Shown: positions 24,035 to 34,528 of the stretch, piece after piece
Layout of the letters: each line of letters starts with the position of its first letter
Numbering within the stretch: the first letter of the stretch is position 1
The notes under the pieces: model-generated
Seen by the model: only the letters and a program-made list of their open reading frames with translations
The model's database searches: none
Told to the model about the DNA's origin: nothing
Source: Rathayibacter tanaceti
Lineage (GTDB): Bacteria; Actinomycetota; Actinomycetes; Actinomycetales; Microbacteriaceae
Length of the DNA stretch: 64,000 nucleotides
Assembly: GCF_001634385.1 (NCBI RefSeq)
Contig: NZ_LIIN01000002.1
Span: 1-64,000, forward strand
Direction: 5' to 3'
Translations under genes and position numbers: made by a program

Positions 24035-25277
24035 ATGGAACTCAGCTTCATCCTCGGCCTCGTGATCGGCGCGCTCCTGGCCGGAGCCGTCGCCGCGCTC
24101 CTCGCCCGCTCGCGCACCCCGATGCCGCTCTCGCCCTCGAGCTCGCGACGGCGCAGGCCCGCGCCGACGGGCTCGAGGCGCGCCACGAGGCGGTCGCGAA
24201 CAGCACCGCGAGCACCTCGGCTCCGCGCGCGACCAGATCCGCGAGTTGCAGGAGCAGCTGCGCGTCGTGGCCGAGCGCGAGCGGCACGACGCGCGCATCC
24301 TGCAGACCCTGTCCCCGGTCGCCGAGAGCCTGCGCGGCATGCAGGAGGCGGTGGGCCGGCTCGAACGCGAGCGCGCCGCGCAGTTCGGCGCCATCACCGA
24401 ACAGCTCGAGGGCCAGCGGGCCGCCGGCGAGCAGCTGCGCTCCACCACCGAGACCCTCGCCTCGGCACTGCGCTCGAACACGAGCCGCGGCGCCTGGGGA
24501 GAGACGCAGCTGCGCAACGTCGTCGAAGCGGCGGGGCTGACCCAGCGGGTCGACTTCGATGTGCAGTTCGGCCTCGAGGGCGAGGCCGGCCGGGGGCGCG
24601 CAGACATGGTCGTCCGCCTCCCGGGCGGCAAGGCGATCGCGGTCGACGCGAAGGTCCCCTTCGACGCCTACCTCGAGGCGAGCGCGATCCCCGCCGGCGC
24701 GAGCGGTGACGAGGAGGCGCGTCGCGCAGGCCTCCTGCGCGCACACGTCCGCGCGCTCCGCGGACACGTCGACGCGCTCGCCGCCCGCTCCTACTGGACG
24801 GGGCTGCCCGCCAGCCCCGAGTTCGTCATCGCGTTCATCCCGAGCGAGCCGCTCCTCGCGAGCGCCCTCGACGCCGATCCGAGCCTGCTCGAGTACGCGT
24901 TCCGCAAGCGCGTGGCCCTCGCCTCCCCCGTGACCCTGTGGTCAGTGCTCAAGACCGTCGCCTACACCTGGCAGCAGGACGTCCTGACGGACGATGCGAA
25001 GCGACTGCTCGACCTCGGCAGGACCCTCTACGCACGTCTGGGCACACTGGCCGATCACGCCGAGGGGCTGCGCCGCTCACTCGAGAAGACGGTCGACTCC
25101 TACAACGCGTTCGCCGGCTCGCTCGAGAGCCGCGTGCTCGTCACGGCGCGCCAGTTCGACTCGATCGACGAGTCCCGGGTCATCGCACCCGTCGGAGGCG
25201 TCTCCTCGTCGCCGCGCCGCCTCACGGCCGTCGAGCTGCTCACCGCCGACACCGATGAGGGCGAGCGCTCGGCCTGA
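24035..25277 (+). CDS. rmuC: DNA recombination protein RmuC (two apparent single-base deletions)
   Basis: The protein starts MELSFILGLVIGALLAGAVA (membrane anchor), continues as a coiled coil, then the nuclease-like RmuC core with TSRGAWGETQLRNVVEAAGL, FVIAFIPSEPLL and WQQDVLTDDAKRL. Frame changes are needed twice, both before the conserved core: near 24117-24120, where one more C in the run gives RSRTPDAALALELATAQARA, and near 24196, where GTCGC(C)GAACAG gives AVAEQHREHLGSARDQIREL. Both fixes restore a normal RmuC. Given the same defect in other conserved genes, I treat them as probable sequence errors. RmuC limits inversions and recombination. Confidence 0.85.
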
Positions 25278-25358
25278 GCCGGAGGCCCGACCGGCCAGGG
25301 CGCGGCGGCGTCCGGTCGCCGATGTCCTGCTGGTCGTCGGGCGGAGTCCTGGCGGGAC

Positions 25359-26356
25359 TCAGACCCACTTCTCGGCGAGGTGCTGAGCGGTGACGCGGCG
25401 GATGGTGCCCGAGCGCGAGCGGAGGACGATCGACTCCGTCGTGATGACGTGCCCCTCCTTGCGCACACCCTTGACGAGGCCGCCGTTCGTGACTCCGGTG
25501 GCGACGAAGTAGGTGTTGTCGCTGCGGACGAGGTCGTTGGCGTGCAGGACGCGGTCGAGGTCGTGGCCGGCGTCGATCGCGCGCTGGCGCTCGTCGTCGT
25601 CCTTCGGGCGGAGGATCCCCTGGATCACTCCGCCGAGCGCGCGGATGGCGCACGCCGTGATGATCCCCTCCGGCGTCCCTCCGGTGCCGACGCACATGTC
25701 CAGGCGCGAGTCGTGCCGGGCGGCGTTGATCCCGCCCGCGACGTCGCCGTCGAGCAGGAGCCGGGTGCCGGCGCCGGCCGCGCGGATGTCCTCGATCAGC
25801 TGAGCGTGGCGCGGCCGGTCGAGGACCGCGATCCGCATCTCCTCGACGGGCTTGCGCTTGGCGCGGGCCAGGGCGCGGATGTTCTCGCCGATCGGGCGCT
25901 CGATGTCGATGATGCCGACGCCTCGGGGCCCGTGACGATCTTCTCCATGTAGAACACGGCGGAGGGGTCGAACATCGCGCCGCGGTCGGCGACGGCGATC
26001 ATCGAGAGCGCGTTCTGCCGTCCGGCGGCGGTGAGCGAGGTGCCGTCGATGGGGTCGACCGCGATGTCCGCGGCCGGGCCGGAGCCGTTGCCGACGTGCT
26101 CGCCGTTGAAGAGCATGGGCGCGTTGTCCTTCTCGCCCTCGCCGATCACGACGACCCCGTCGAAGTTCACGGTGCCGAGGAAGGTGCGCATCGCGTCGAC
26201 GGCTGCTCCGTCGGCGGCGTTCTTGTCGCCCTTGCCGATGAACGGCACGGCGCGGATCGCAGCGGCCTCGGTGGCGCGGACGAGCTCCATGCCAAGGTTG
26301 CGGTCGGGGTGGAGGTAGAGCGAGTCGTTGTCGATCACTGGAGCATTGTCGGTCAC
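25359..26356 (-). CDS. glpX: Class II fructose-1,6-bisphosphatase GlpX (one apparent base deletion)
   Basis: The N-terminal piece runs from GTG 26356 with [38 protein letters not shown] and the metal/substrate motif [10 protein letters not shown]. It loses frame near 25920 after KIVTGPEA. The rest ([52 protein letters not shown]) follows in another frame to 25359. One C in GAGGC(C)GTCGGC rejoins it to a ~332-residue protein of normal length. GlpX hydrolyses fructose-1,6-bisphosphate in gluconeogenesis and is the only FBPase in many actinobacteria, so real loss is unlikely. It is divergent from the aldolase gene. Confidence 0.9.
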
Positions 26357-26544
26357 TGAGCGGAGTCCTTCGTCGTCGAGTTCGTGCACGTCGTCGCAGG
26401 ACCCGCGGAGCGGATCCCCATCCCCTTCGAAGCCTAGCCCAGCGCGCCCGAGGGCCCGGGGAGAGGGCGCAGCCCGCCTCGCTAGACTCGACGGCGACGC
26501 GGGCCCCGCCCGACCCCTCCCGTTCATCCGTCAAAGGAGATGCC

Positions 26545-27570
26545 ATGCCCGTCGCTACCCCGGACCAGTACGCAGAGATGCTCGATAAGGCGAAGGCGGG
26601 CGGATTCGCCTACCCGGCGTTCAACGTCTCGTCGTCGCAGACCGTCAACGCCGTTCTGCAGGGCCTCACGGAGGCGGGCTCGGACGGCATCATCCAGGTC
26701 ACGACCGGAGGCGCCGACTACTTCGCCGGTCACACCGTGAAGAACCGCGCGGCCGGCGCGATCGCCTTCGCGAAGTTCGCCACCGAGGTCGCCAAGAACT
26801 ACCCGGTCACCGTCGCGCTGCACACCGACCACTGCCCGCAGAATGCGCTCGAGGGCTTCGTGTACCCGCTGATCACCGCCTCCGAGGAGGAGGTCAAGGC
26901 CGGCCGCGAGCCGCTGTTCCAGTCGCACATGTGGGACGGCTCCGCGGTGCCGCTCGACGAGAACCTCGCCATCGCGAAGGAGATCCTCCCCCGCGTGAAG
27001 AACATCAACGCCATCCTCGAGGTCGAGATCGGCGTCGTGGGCGGCGAGGAGGACGGTGTCTCGCACGACATCAACGAGCACCTCTACACCACGCTCGACG
27101 ACGCGATCGCGACCGTCGAGGCCCTCGGCTTCGGCGAGCAGGGGCGCTACATGGCGGCCCTCACCTTCGGCAACGTGCACGGGGTCTACAAGCCGGGCAA
27201 CGTGCGCCTGCGTCCCGAGTTGCTCCGCGAGATCCAGGACGGCCTGCAGAAGAAGTACGGCACCGATGCGCTTCCGCTCGACCTTGTCTTCCACGGCGGC
27301 TCCGGTTCGACGGACGAGGAGATCGCCGAGGCGGTGCGCAACGGAGTGGTGAAGATGAACATCGACACCGACACGCAGTACGCCTTCAGCCGTTCCATCG
27401 CCGACACCGTGCTCAAGAACTACGACGGCTTCCTCAAGGTCGACGGCGAGGTCGGCAACAAGAAGATTTACGACCCGCGCGCCTGGGGCAAGATCGCCGA
27501 GACCGCGATGGCCGCGCGCGTCGCCGAGGCGACCCGCCAGCTCGGCTCGGCCGGGAACTCCGGGAAGTAG
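26545..27570 (+). CDS. fba: Class II fructose-bisphosphate aldolase
   Basis: This 341-residue zinc aldolase has zinc/substrate motifs ALHTDHCPQ (catalytic Asp and His), GVVGGEEDGV, NVHGVYKPGNV and LVFHGGSGST. It interconverts fructose-1,6-bisphosphate with dihydroxyacetone phosphate and glyceraldehyde-3-phosphate in the cytosol. The ATG follows AAAGGAGAT, an excellent ribosome site, in keeping with high expression. It is divergent from glpX across a 188-base region that should hold both promoters. The two encode opposing steps at the same metabolite. Confidence 0.97.
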   Translation: MPVATPDQYAEMLDKAKAGGFAYPAFNVSSSQTVNAVLQGLTEAGSDGIIQVTTGGADYFAGHTVKNRAAGAIAFAKFATEVAKNYPVTVALHTDHCPQNALEGFVYPLITASEEEVKAGREPLFQSHMWDGSAVPLDENLAIAKEILPRVKNINAILEVEIGVVGGEEDGVSHDINEHLYTTLDDAIATVEALGFGEQGRYMAALTFGNVHGVYKPGNVRLRPELLREIQDGLQKKYGTDALPLDLVFHGGSGSTDEEIAEAVRNGVVKMNIDTDTQYAFSRSIADTVLKNYDGFLKVDGEVGNKKIYDPRAWGKIAETAMAARVAEATRQLGSAGNSGK

Positions 27571-27581
27571 GGCACCGCTCC

Positions 27582-28148
27582 GTGACGAACGCACACGATC
27601 AGCCGGGCGCCGGGCGTCCGGAGCCGCAGTACGGCGAGTACGCCCCGCCCGGCTGGTCGTGGCGGCCGCCGGAGGACGCGGTGGTCGTCCCCGATCCGCG
27701 CGGCTCCGAGAGCGATCCGCGTCCCGCGACCGCGCCTGCCGAGCCGGTGGTCGCGCATCCGGTCGACCGCTTGCTCACGATCGTGCTGCTCGCGCTCGGC
27801 GTCTTCTTCGCCGTGCCGACGCTGCTCGATCCGTCGAGCTTCGCGACGACGCTGCAGGAGCTCTATCGCACCCAGGGCATCGGGACCTACGCGTCACCCG
27901 AGCTCGCGCGGATCCTCGGCATCGTCGTGGCGCTCGCGCAGTCGCTGATCGTCGCCTTCGCGGTGTGGATCTCGATCCGGCGCCTGCGCGCGGGCAAGCG
28001 CGCGGTGCTCGTGCCGATCTTCGGCATCGTGGCGACGGTGCTGCTCTCGCTGATCGTCGCGGCGATCGCCATCCTGGGCGATCCGACCTTCGCGGACTAC
28101 GTCACGCGCCTGTCGTCGTCGCAGAGTGGCGCGGCCACGGACGTCTAA
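27582..28148 (+). CDS. Membrane protein of the DUF6264-like type
   Basis: The 188-residue protein has a proline-rich cytoplasmic N-terminus (PEPQYGEYAPPGWSWRPPED) followed by about four transmembrane helices (LLTIVLLALGVFFAVPTLLD, ILGIVVALAQSLIVAFAVWI, LVPIFGIVATVLLSLIVAAI). The YAPPGW motif is typical of small actinobacterial membrane proteins found next to fba. Function is unknown. GTG at 27582 is 11 bases after the aldolase stop, so the two are cotranscribed. The gene ends in a strong hairpin shared with convergent ispH. Confidence 0.7.
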   Translation: MTNAHDQPGAGRPEPQYGEYAPPGWSWRPPEDAVVVPDPRGSESDPRPATAPAEPVVAHPVDRLLTIVLLALGVFFAVPTLLDPSSFATTLQELYRTQGIGTYASPELARILGIVVALAQSLIVAFAVWISIRRLRAGKRAVLVPIFGIVATVLLSLIVAAIAILGDPTFADYVTRLSSSQSGAATDV

Positions 28149-28164
28149 ATCCCCGCTGACGGAA

Positions 28165-28195
28165 GAGGCCGCCACTCCCGAGGGAGGGCGGCCTC
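28165..28195. terminator. Bidirectional hairpin terminator between convergent genes
   Basis: GAGGCCGCC and GGCGGCCTC form a perfect 9-bp stem, with further CTCCC/GGGAG pairing possible in the loop. It lies midway between the stop at 28148 and the ispH stop at 28219, so it can end both transcripts. Confidence 0.8.
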
Positions 28196-28218
28196 GTGCG
28201 TAAACCGGGGCTGACGCT

Positions 28219-29286
28219 CTAGGCGCCGGCGCTGATCCGCCCGCCGACCCCGCGCGCATCGCGCTTGCCAGCGACGTCCTTGCGCAGCTCCTTGGGGAGC
28301 GAGAACATCAGGTCCTCCTCGGCGGTCTTGACCTCCTCCACGTCGCCGTAGCCGGCGGCGGCGAGGTCGTCCAGAACCTCCTGCACGAGCACCTCGGGAA
28401 CCGAGGCACCACTGGTGACGCCGACAGTACGGATCCCGTCGAGCCACTCCTGCTTGATCTCGCTCGCGTAGTCCACCCGGTAGGCCGCCTTCGCGCCGTA
28501 CTCCAGTGCGACCTCGACGAGGCGCACCGAGTTGGACGAGTTCGCGGAGCCCACCACGATGACCAGCTCGGCACCGGCGGCGACCTTCTTGATCGCGACC
28601 TGGCGGTTCTGCGTGGCGTAGCAGATGTCGTCGCTCGGCGGGTCCTGCAGGTTGGGGAAGCGCTCGCGGAGGCGGCGAACCGTCTCCATTGTCTCGTCGA
28701 CCGAGAGCGTGGTCTGCGAGAGCCAGACGACCTTGTCCGGGTCCTTGACCACGATGTTCGGCACGTCGTCGGGGCTGTTGACGAGGGTGACGTGATCGGG
28801 CGCCTCACCCGCGGTGCCCTCGACCTCCTCGTGGCCCTCGTGGCCGATGAGGAGGATCTCGAAGTCGTCGCGCGCGAAGCGCACGGCCTCGCGGTGCACC
28901 TTGGTCACGAGCGGGCAGGTCGCATCGATCGCCTGGAGGTTGCGAGCGGCCGCGCCCTGAACGACCGCCGGCGAGACACCGTGGGCGCTGAAGACGACGT
29001 GCGAGCCCTCCGGCACCTCGTCGACTTCGTCGACGAAGATCGCACCCTGGCTCTCGAGCGTCGAGACGACGTGCACGTTGTGGACGATCTGCTTGCGGAC
29101 GTAGACGGGGGCACCGTAGTGCTCGATCGCCTTCTCGACGGCGACGACCGCGCGGTCGACTCCGGCGCAGTATCCGCGCGGGGCGGCGAGGAGGACGCGT
29201 TTGGTGCCGTCGACGGGGACGTCGCGCAGACGCCCCGAGGCGCGGGGCATGCGCGGCATGGGCAGGCTGATCGACACGTGACTCAC
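28219..29286 (-). CDS. ispH: 4-hydroxy-3-methylbut-2-enyl diphosphate reductase IspH
   Basis: This 355-residue enzyme has three [4Fe-4S] cysteines in [27 protein letters not shown] and [11 protein letters not shown]. Other family motifs are [27 protein letters not shown] and GSANSSNS. IspH does the last step of the MEP isoprenoid pathway, giving IPP and DMAPP, and so feeds UppS encoded further right. GTG at 29286 is the first start in frame. The gene is divergent from xseA. Confidence 0.96.
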   Translation of the reverse strand: MSHVSISLPMPRMPRASGRLRDVPVDGTKRVLLAAPRGYCAGVDRAVVAVEKAIEHYGAPVYVRKQIVHNVHVVSTLESQGAIFVDEVDEVPEGSHVVFSAHGVSPAVVQGAAARNLQAIDATCPLVTKVHREAVRFARDDFEILLIGHEGHEEVEGTAGEAPDHVTLVNSPDDVPNIVVKDPDKVVWLSQTTLSVDETMETVRRLRERFPNLQDPPSDDICYATQNRQVAIKKVAAGAELVIVVGSANSSNSVRLVEVALEYGAKAAYRVDYASEIKQEWLDGIRTVGVTSGASVPEVLVQEVLDDLAAAGYGDVEEVKTAEEDLMFSLPKELRKDVAGKRDARGVGGRISAGA

Positions 29287-29403
29287 CCCCCGATCCTACG
29301 TGCTGCATCCTGTGCCGGAGCCGTTCCCGTGTCGGAGGCATCCCGTACCGTGGTCGGCGCGGGAAGGCCCTCCCGCTCCCCGTCCCTTCGAGCAGAGGCA
29401 GCG

Positions 29404-30635
29404 ATGACCGACGCCCCACCCACCGCCGACTCTCCGTGGCCGGTCGGCCTGCTCGCGAGCAAGATCAAGGGATGGATCGAGCGGCTCGGCACCGCCTGGG
29501 TCGAGGGCGAGATCACCCAGTGGGGGGTATCGGGCGGCAACGTCTACGGCAAGCTGAAGGACCTCTCGGGCGACGCGACCGTCGGCTTCACCGTCTGGTC
29601 GTCGGTGCGCAGCCGGCTTCCGGCCGATCTGGCGCAGGGCGACCGCGTGATCGCCCTGGTGAAGCCCAACTACTGGCTCAAGGGCGGCACGCTCTCGATG
29701 CAGGTGTTCGAGATGCGCCACGTGGGACTGGGCGATCTGCTCGAGAAGCTCGAGCGGCTGCGCCGGCAGCTCGCCTCGGAGGGGCTGTTCGAGCCGTCCC
29801 GCAAGAAGCCGCTGCCGTTCCTCCCGCACGGTGTGGGCCTCATCACAGGCAAGGACTCGGACGCGAGAAGGACGTCCTGCGCAACGCTCAGCTGCGCTGG
29901 CCCGCCGTGCGCTTCCGCATCGTGCACGCCGCGGTCCAGGGCGAGCGCACGGTGCCGGAGGTCCTCTCGGCTCTGCGGGCGCTCGACGCCGACGCGAGCA
30001 TCGACGTCATCGTGATCGCGCGCGGAGGCGGCGACTTCCAGAACCTGCTCGGCTTCAGCGATGAGTCCCTCGTGCGCGCCGTCGCGGCCTGCTCGACGCC
30101 CGTCGTCAGTGCCATCGGTCATGAGGCCGACCGTCCGCTGCTCGACGAGGTCGCCGATCTGCGCGCGTCCACGCCCACCGACGCGGCGAAGCGCGTGGTC
30201 CCCGACGTGTCCGACGAACTTCTGCGCGTGCAGCAGGCGCGGCTGCGGATGACCTCCCGCGTGAGCGGACTCGTCTCGCACGAGATCGACCGGCTCTCGC
30301 AGCTGCGCTCGCGTCCGGTGCTGGCGCAGCCGCGCGTGCTGGTCGATCGCCACTCCGAGGAGCTGACCCGCTGGGTCGCCCGCGGGGCGGAGCTCGTCGA
30401 GCGGCGTATCGAGCGCGCCCATCTCGAGGTCGAACGCCTGCACGGTCAGTTGCGCGCGCTCTCCCCCCAGCACACGCTCGACCGCGGGTACGCGATCGTG
30501 CAGAACTCGGCCGGGCACGTCGTCCGCGCTCCAGGAGACGCGCCCTCCGGCGATGCGCTCGTCCTCACCCTGGCGGCGGGAGCCGTCGGTGCCCGCTCCG
30601 AGGGCCGCGCAGCCGACCCGGCCGGCCGCTCCTGA
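29404..30635 (+). CDS. xseA: Exodeoxyribonuclease VII large subunit (one apparent base deletion)
   Basis: The OB-fold N-terminus ([32 protein letters not shown]) runs from ATG 29404 to [12 protein letters not shown]. The frame is then lost at about 29864, and [20 protein letters not shown] continues one frame over through [40 protein letters not shown] and DRGYAIVQ to 30635. One C in GACGC(C)GAGAAG gives the standard DAEKDVLRN join and a ~410-residue protein. XseA with XseB degrades single-stranded DNA. As all catalytic motifs are intact apart from the break, a consensus error is more likely than decay. Confidence 0.9.
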
Positions 30636-30685
30636 GCACGCCGCGACCCACTCCGCCCTCAGCCCCGCTCGATAGGATCACCCTC

Positions 30686-30936
30686 ATGGCCGACGCCCGC
30701 ACCGACTCCCCCGACGCTCCGGTGAGCGACTCCGACGTCTCGGGATTCTCGTACGAGCAGGCCCGCGACGAGCTCATGCGCGTGGTAGCCGAGCTCGAGC
30801 AGGGCAGCTCGACCCTCGAGCGCTCGCTCGCCCTGTGGGAGCGCGGCGAGGCGCTCGCTGCGCGCTGCGAGGAGTGGCTGATCGCGCCCGCGCCCGGCTC
30901 GACGCGGCCCGCTCCCCCGGGGCGAGCGCCGGATGA
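30686..30936 (+). CDS. xseB: Exodeoxyribonuclease VII small subunit (one apparent base deletion)
   Basis: The segment [20 protein letters not shown], then [20 protein letters not shown] and RCEEWL, is the diagnostic XseB two-helix unit. As written the frame drifts after EEWLI at about 30883 and runs on with no homology. One extra base in ATCG(G)CGCCCGC restores RARLDAAR and a TGA at 30936 that overlaps the next gene start as ATGA, exactly as in a coupled operon. The corrected length is 83 residues, normal for XseB. It is cotranscribed with xseA, 50 bases downstream. Confidence 0.88.
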
Positions 30937-31577
30937 GCCGCGGCACACCCCCGCGGGTCGTCGCCGAGCTCGGCCGACCCGAGACGGCCGAGGAGACGGC
31001 TGCCCGGAAGGCCGAGAACTCCCGCCTCTACCGCCAGCGCAAGACGGTCAACAACCTCGTGTTCTCGCTCCTGGCCACAGTCGGCGCCGTCGCCCTCATC
31101 GTGCTGCTGGTGCCTCGGGGCGACACGGTCGATCTGGCGTCGGTCGACGTGCCGCGCGTCGCCGCCCAGGTCCAGCTCGGCCAGACGCAGACCCTGGCCG
31201 TGCCGACCCTGCCCGAGGGCTGGAAGGCGAACGCCGCCGAGTTGCGCCGCGAGGGCGGAATCGACTACTGGTACGTCGGCCTGCTGACCCCGAAGGCCGG
31301 CTACATCGGTCTGAGTCAGGGACTCGACGCCGACGAGGACTGGGTGGCCTCGCAGCTCGACCGTCGGGCGGCGACGGGCGTCGAGCGGATCGACGGCCGC
31401 GCGTGGACCGTCTTCGACCACCGCGACTCCGGCGCGGACACCGGCAACACCCCCTACGCACTCGAGACGACGGAGGGGTCCAGCACCTACCTCGTCTACG
31501 GCACGGCCCCGACGGACGAGATCCGCCAGGTCGTGGCCGCCATCACCCCGCAGATCGGCCTGGAGGAGTCCCGATGA
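30933..31577 (+). CDS. DUF4245 membrane-anchored protein
   Basis: The 214-residue protein has a cytoplasmic charged start ([20 protein letters not shown]), a single transmembrane helix ([19 protein letters not shown]) and an extracytoplasmic domain with [26 protein letters not shown] and [16 protein letters not shown]. This is the DUF4245 pattern, found in actinobacteria beside xseB and fumC. Function is unknown. The ATG overlaps the corrected xseB stop, and its own stop overlaps the carbonic anhydrase start (ATGA). Confidence 0.8.
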   Translation: MSRGTPPRVVAELGRPETAEETAARKAENSRLYRQRKTVNNLVFSLLATVGAVALIVLLVPRGDTVDLASVDVPRVAAQVQLGQTQTLAVPTLPEGWKANAAELRREGGIDYWYVGLLTPKAGYIGLSQGLDADEDWVASQLDRRAATGVERIDGRAWTVFDHRDSGADTGNTPYALETTEGSSTYLVYGTAPTDEIRQVVAAITPQIGLEESR

Positions 31578-32341
31578 GCCTCGATTCGAGCACCGACGTC
31601 CCGCGCGAGTCCCGCCCGCCCGCCTGGGTGTGGAAGGAGATGCTGCGTGGCAACCAGCGCTTCGTGGCCGGGGAGCCGCGTCATCCGCGCCAGGACGTCG
31701 AACGGCGCGCCGAGCTCGCCGCAGCTCAGGCACCACTCGCCGCGCTCTTCGGCTGCAGCGACTCCCGGCTCGCGGCCGAGATCATCTTCGACCTCGGTCT
31801 GGGCGACCTCTTCGTCGTGCGCAACGCCGGCCAGGTGATCGCCGATTCGATCATCGGATCGCTCGAGTACGGCGTCGCGGTGCTCGGCGTGAAGGTCCTG
31901 CTGGTCCTCGGCCACGACGAGTGCGGAGCGGTCCGCGCGGCGATCCAGTCGCAGGCGCCCGGTGCCGAGCGCCTCCCCCCGCACATCGAGCACCTGATCG
32001 AGCCGATCATCCCGGCCGTCCGGCGCCACGTCGGCCCGCAGCCGGACGGGCGGGTGCTCGTCGACCCCTCGGCCACCGATGCTCTGGCGGTCGGCCGTGA
32101 GCACCTGCGCGACACGGTCGCCGAGCTGCTACAGCGCTCCCCCCTGATCGCCGACGCCGTCGCGTCCGGCTCGCTCGCCCTCGTCGGCGCCAACTACCGA
32201 CTCTCGGACGGGACCGTGGTGTCGGACCTCGTGCTCGGGATCGACCCGCCGGAGCTCAGCCCCTACGTCTCCGAGCTGGAGCGCGGCTCCGGCTCGGTCC
32301 TCCCCGCGACCCCTGCGGTCTCGGGGTCGGATGCCGCATGA
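31574..32341 (+). CDS. Beta-class carbonic anhydrase
   Basis: The 255-residue protein has zinc ligands in [11 protein letters not shown] (Cys, and the Asp/Arg dyad) and [14 protein letters not shown] (His and Cys), the beta-carbonic-anhydrase signature, plus [20 protein letters not shown]. It hydrates CO2 to bicarbonate in the cytosol. The C-terminal 30 residues are a variable tail. It is translationally coupled to DUF4245 upstream and to fumC downstream by ATGA overlaps. Confidence 0.93.
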   Translation: MSLDSSTDVPRESRPPAWVWKEMLRGNQRFVAGEPRHPRQDVERRAELAAAQAPLAALFGCSDSRLAAEIIFDLGLGDLFVVRNAGQVIADSIIGSLEYGVAVLGVKVLLVLGHDECGAVRAAIQSQAPGAERLPPHIEHLIEPIIPAVRRHVGPQPDGRVLVDPSATDALAVGREHLRDTVAELLQRSPLIADAVASGSLALVGANYRLSDGTVVSDLVLGIDPPELSPYVSELERGSGSVLPATPAVSGSDAA

Positions 32342-33807
32342 GCGGCTCCGGACAGCACAGCAGCAACCGATCAGACAAGGACGAACACAGCGTGGTGGAT
32401 CACTCCCCGACCGACGACTCCGGCGACTTCCGGATCGAGCACGACACGATGGGCGAGGTGCGCGTGCCGCGCGACGCGCTGTACGCGGCGCAGACGCAGC
32501 GGGCCGTCGAGAACTTCCCGATCTCGGGAGCCGGGCTCGAGCCGGCGCAGATCGCCGCCCTCGCCCGGATCAAGAAGGCCGCAGCCCTTGCGAACGCGGA
32601 GCTGGGCGTCCTCGACCAGGAGATCGCCGGCGCGATCGCCGATGCGGCCGATCTCGTGGTCGGCGGGGGCTACGAGGCCCATTTCCCGATCGACGTGTAC
32701 CAGACCGGGTCCGGGACGTCCTCGAACATGAACATGAACGAGGTGCTCGGCTCGCTCGCCACGACGGCGCTCGGTCGCACCGTGCACCCGAACGACCACG
32801 TCAACGCCTCACAGTCCTCGAACGACGTCTTCCCCACCTCCGTCCACGTGGCCGTGACGGGTGCACTGATCGAGGCGCTGATCCCCTCCCTCGAGCAGCT
32901 CGCCGAGTCGCTCGAGGTCAAAGCGGAGCAGTGGGCCGAGGTGGTCAAGGCCGGGCGCACCCACCTGATGGACGCCACACCCGTCACCCTCGGTCAGGAG
33001 TTCGGCGGCTACGCGGCGCAGATCCGTCTGGGCATCGAGCGCGTGCAGTCGGCGCTCCCCCGCGTCGCCGAGGTCCCCCTGGGCGGCACCGCGGTCGGCA
33101 CCGGAATCAACACCCCCGCCGGCTTCCCGCAGAAGGTCATCGCGCGCCTCGCGGAGGAGACGGGCCTTCCCGTCACCGAGGCGCGGAACCACTTCGAGGC
33201 ACAGGGCGCCCGCGACTCGCTGGTCGAGGCATCCGGAGCGCTCCGCGTCATCGCCGTGAGCCTCACCAAGATCAACAACGACCTGCGCTGGATGGGCTCC
33301 GGACCCAATACGGGCCTCGGCGAGCTTCGCATCCCCGACCTGCAGCCGGGCTCGTCGATCATGCCCGGCAAGGTCAACCCGGTGATCCCGGAGGCGGTCC
33401 TGATGGTCTGCGCCCGCGTGATCGGCAACGACGCCACCATCGCCTGGGCCGGCGCTTCCGGCGCCTTCGAGCTCAACGTCGCGATCCCGGTGATGGGGAC
33501 GGCGCTGCTCGAGTCGATCCGACTGCTCGCGAACTCGGCCGTTCTGCTGGCCGACAAGGCGATCGACGGGCTCGAGGCCGACGTCGAGCACGCGCGAGCA
33601 CTGGCCGAGTCCTCGCCGTCGATCGTGACCCCGCTGAACAAGGTGATCGGCTACGAGGCTGCCGCCAGGGTCGCGAAGAACTCGGTCGCCAAGGGCATCA
33701 CGGTGCGCGAATCGGTCGTCGACCTCGGCTTCGTCGAGCGCGGCGAGGTCACCGAAGATCAGCTCGACACCGCTCTCGACGTCATGTCGATGACGCACCC
33801 CGGCTGA
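32338..33807 (+). CDS. fumC: Class II fumarate hydratase
   Basis: The 489-residue protein includes a ~25-residue N-terminal extension before the usual [15 protein letters not shown] start. The superfamily signature [43 protein letters not shown] and [16 protein letters not shown] are intact. It interconverts fumarate and malate in the citric acid cycle. The ATG at 32338 overlaps the carbonic anhydrase stop; an internal GTG before VVDHSP could also start. It ends before a large inverted repeat. Confidence 0.95.
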   Translation: MSGSGQHSSNRSDKDEHSVVDHSPTDDSGDFRIEHDTMGEVRVPRDALYAAQTQRAVENFPISGAGLEPAQIAALARIKKAAALANAELGVLDQEIAGAIADAADLVVGGGYEAHFPIDVYQTGSGTSSNMNMNEVLGSLATTALGRTVHPNDHVNASQSSNDVFPTSVHVAVTGALIEALIPSLEQLAESLEVKAEQWAEVVKAGRTHLMDATPVTLGQEFGGYAAQIRLGIERVQSALPRVAEVPLGGTAVGTGINTPAGFPQKVIARLAEETGLPVTEARNHFEAQGARDSLVEASGALRVIAVSLTKINNDLRWMGSGPNTGLGELRIPDLQPGSSIMPGKVNPVIPEAVLMVCARVIGNDATIAWAGASGAFELNVAIPVMGTALLESIRLLANSAVLLADKAIDGLEADVEHARALAESSPSIVTPLNKVIGYEAAARVAKNSVAKGITVRESVVDLGFVERGEVTEDQLDTALDVMSMTHPG

Positions 33808-33820
33808 GCCGCACCGCATC

Positions 33821-33883
33821 GGACGGCCCGTTCCTCCGCGAGACACCCCGCTCACCGGGTCGTCCGCCGGGAGCGGGCCGTCC
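33821..33883. terminator. Long inverted repeat between convergent fumC and prepilin peptidase
   Basis: GGACGGCCCG at 33821-33830 and CGGGCCGTCC at 33874-33883 are a perfect 10-bp inverted repeat with a 43-base loop. It fills the gap between the two convergent stop codons and can act as a bidirectional terminator. Confidence 0.65.
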
Positions 33884-33884
33884 T

Positions 33885-34354
33885 TCATCCGGCGACCACC
33901 AACCAGAACGCGGCGAGCTGGAAGGGGCCGAACGGCATCCGCTCAGCGCGCAGGCGCAGGACGAGCACCCAGACGCCGGCCAGGACGAAGGCGAGCGCGG
34001 GCGCGAGGAGACCCGATCGGCCCCGAGCTGCGCGAGCGGAGGCGCGAGCGCCGCTCCCAGCTTCACATCACCGAGACCGAGCCCGCCCGACCCGTGCAGC
34101 ATCCAGAGCGCGACGCCGGTCCCGAGCACGGCCGCCAACGCGCCCGCGCTCAGGACCGGCACAGCGGTGAGAACGAGCAGCGGCAGCGTGAGCACGTTCG
34201 GGAGGCGTCGCTCGCGGACATCCACCAGCACCAGCGGCACCGTCAGGAGCGCCACGGGCAGCAGCCCCGGCACTCCGCGATGAGCCGCGACCACCAGCAG
34301 GGCCGCGGCACCCAGCACCAGCGCTGCCCGATCCGCAACAGAGGGATTCGACAT
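33885..34354 (-). CDS. Type IV prepilin peptidase-like A24 protease (one apparent base deletion)
   Basis: Short A24-family membrane aspartyl protease. The first half (LLTVPLVLVDVRERRLPNVL, ALWMLHGSGGLGLGDVKLGA) holds both catalytic aspartates: one in LVDVRERRLPN and one in the GxGD motif GLGD. Near 34012-34018 the frame is lost after QLGADR. One base in the C-run restores GLLAPALAFVLAGVWVLVLR through LAAFWLVVAG and a stop at 33885, about 156 residues, normal for CpaA/TadV-type enzymes. It would cleave prepilins at the inner membrane. No pilus genes are nearby. Confidence 0.8.
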
Positions 34355-34413
34355 CCGCCGACATTAGAGCGCGCGAGCGCGTCCCCGTCACGGTTCTCCA
34401 CAGCGCCTGCTGT

Positions 34414-34473
34414 GAACGGTCCGGGCCGGCCGCGAACGGTCCGGGCGGGCCGCGAACGGTCCGGGCCGGTCCC
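34414..34473. repeat. Three tandem copies of a 20-bp GC-rich unit
   Basis: The unit GAACGGTCCGGGCCGGCCGC repeats at 34414, 34434 and 34454 with one or two changes, followed by a partial copy at 34474. It lies between the acyl-CoA dehydrogenase stop and the prepilin peptidase start. It could form hairpins in the transcript leader or be a slippage-prone tract. No protein coding is seen. Confidence 0.8.
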
Positions 34474-34528
34474 GAACCGGGTACGAGCCTCTGCCGGAAC
34501 GCGTCTGGCGCCCGCTCACGCACGTCGA

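Noticed and set aside
24035-24240. rmuC as a true pseudogene
   Set aside because: Both breaks are single-base and sit before an intact catalytic core. The same type of defect hits several conserved genes, so sequence error is favoured.
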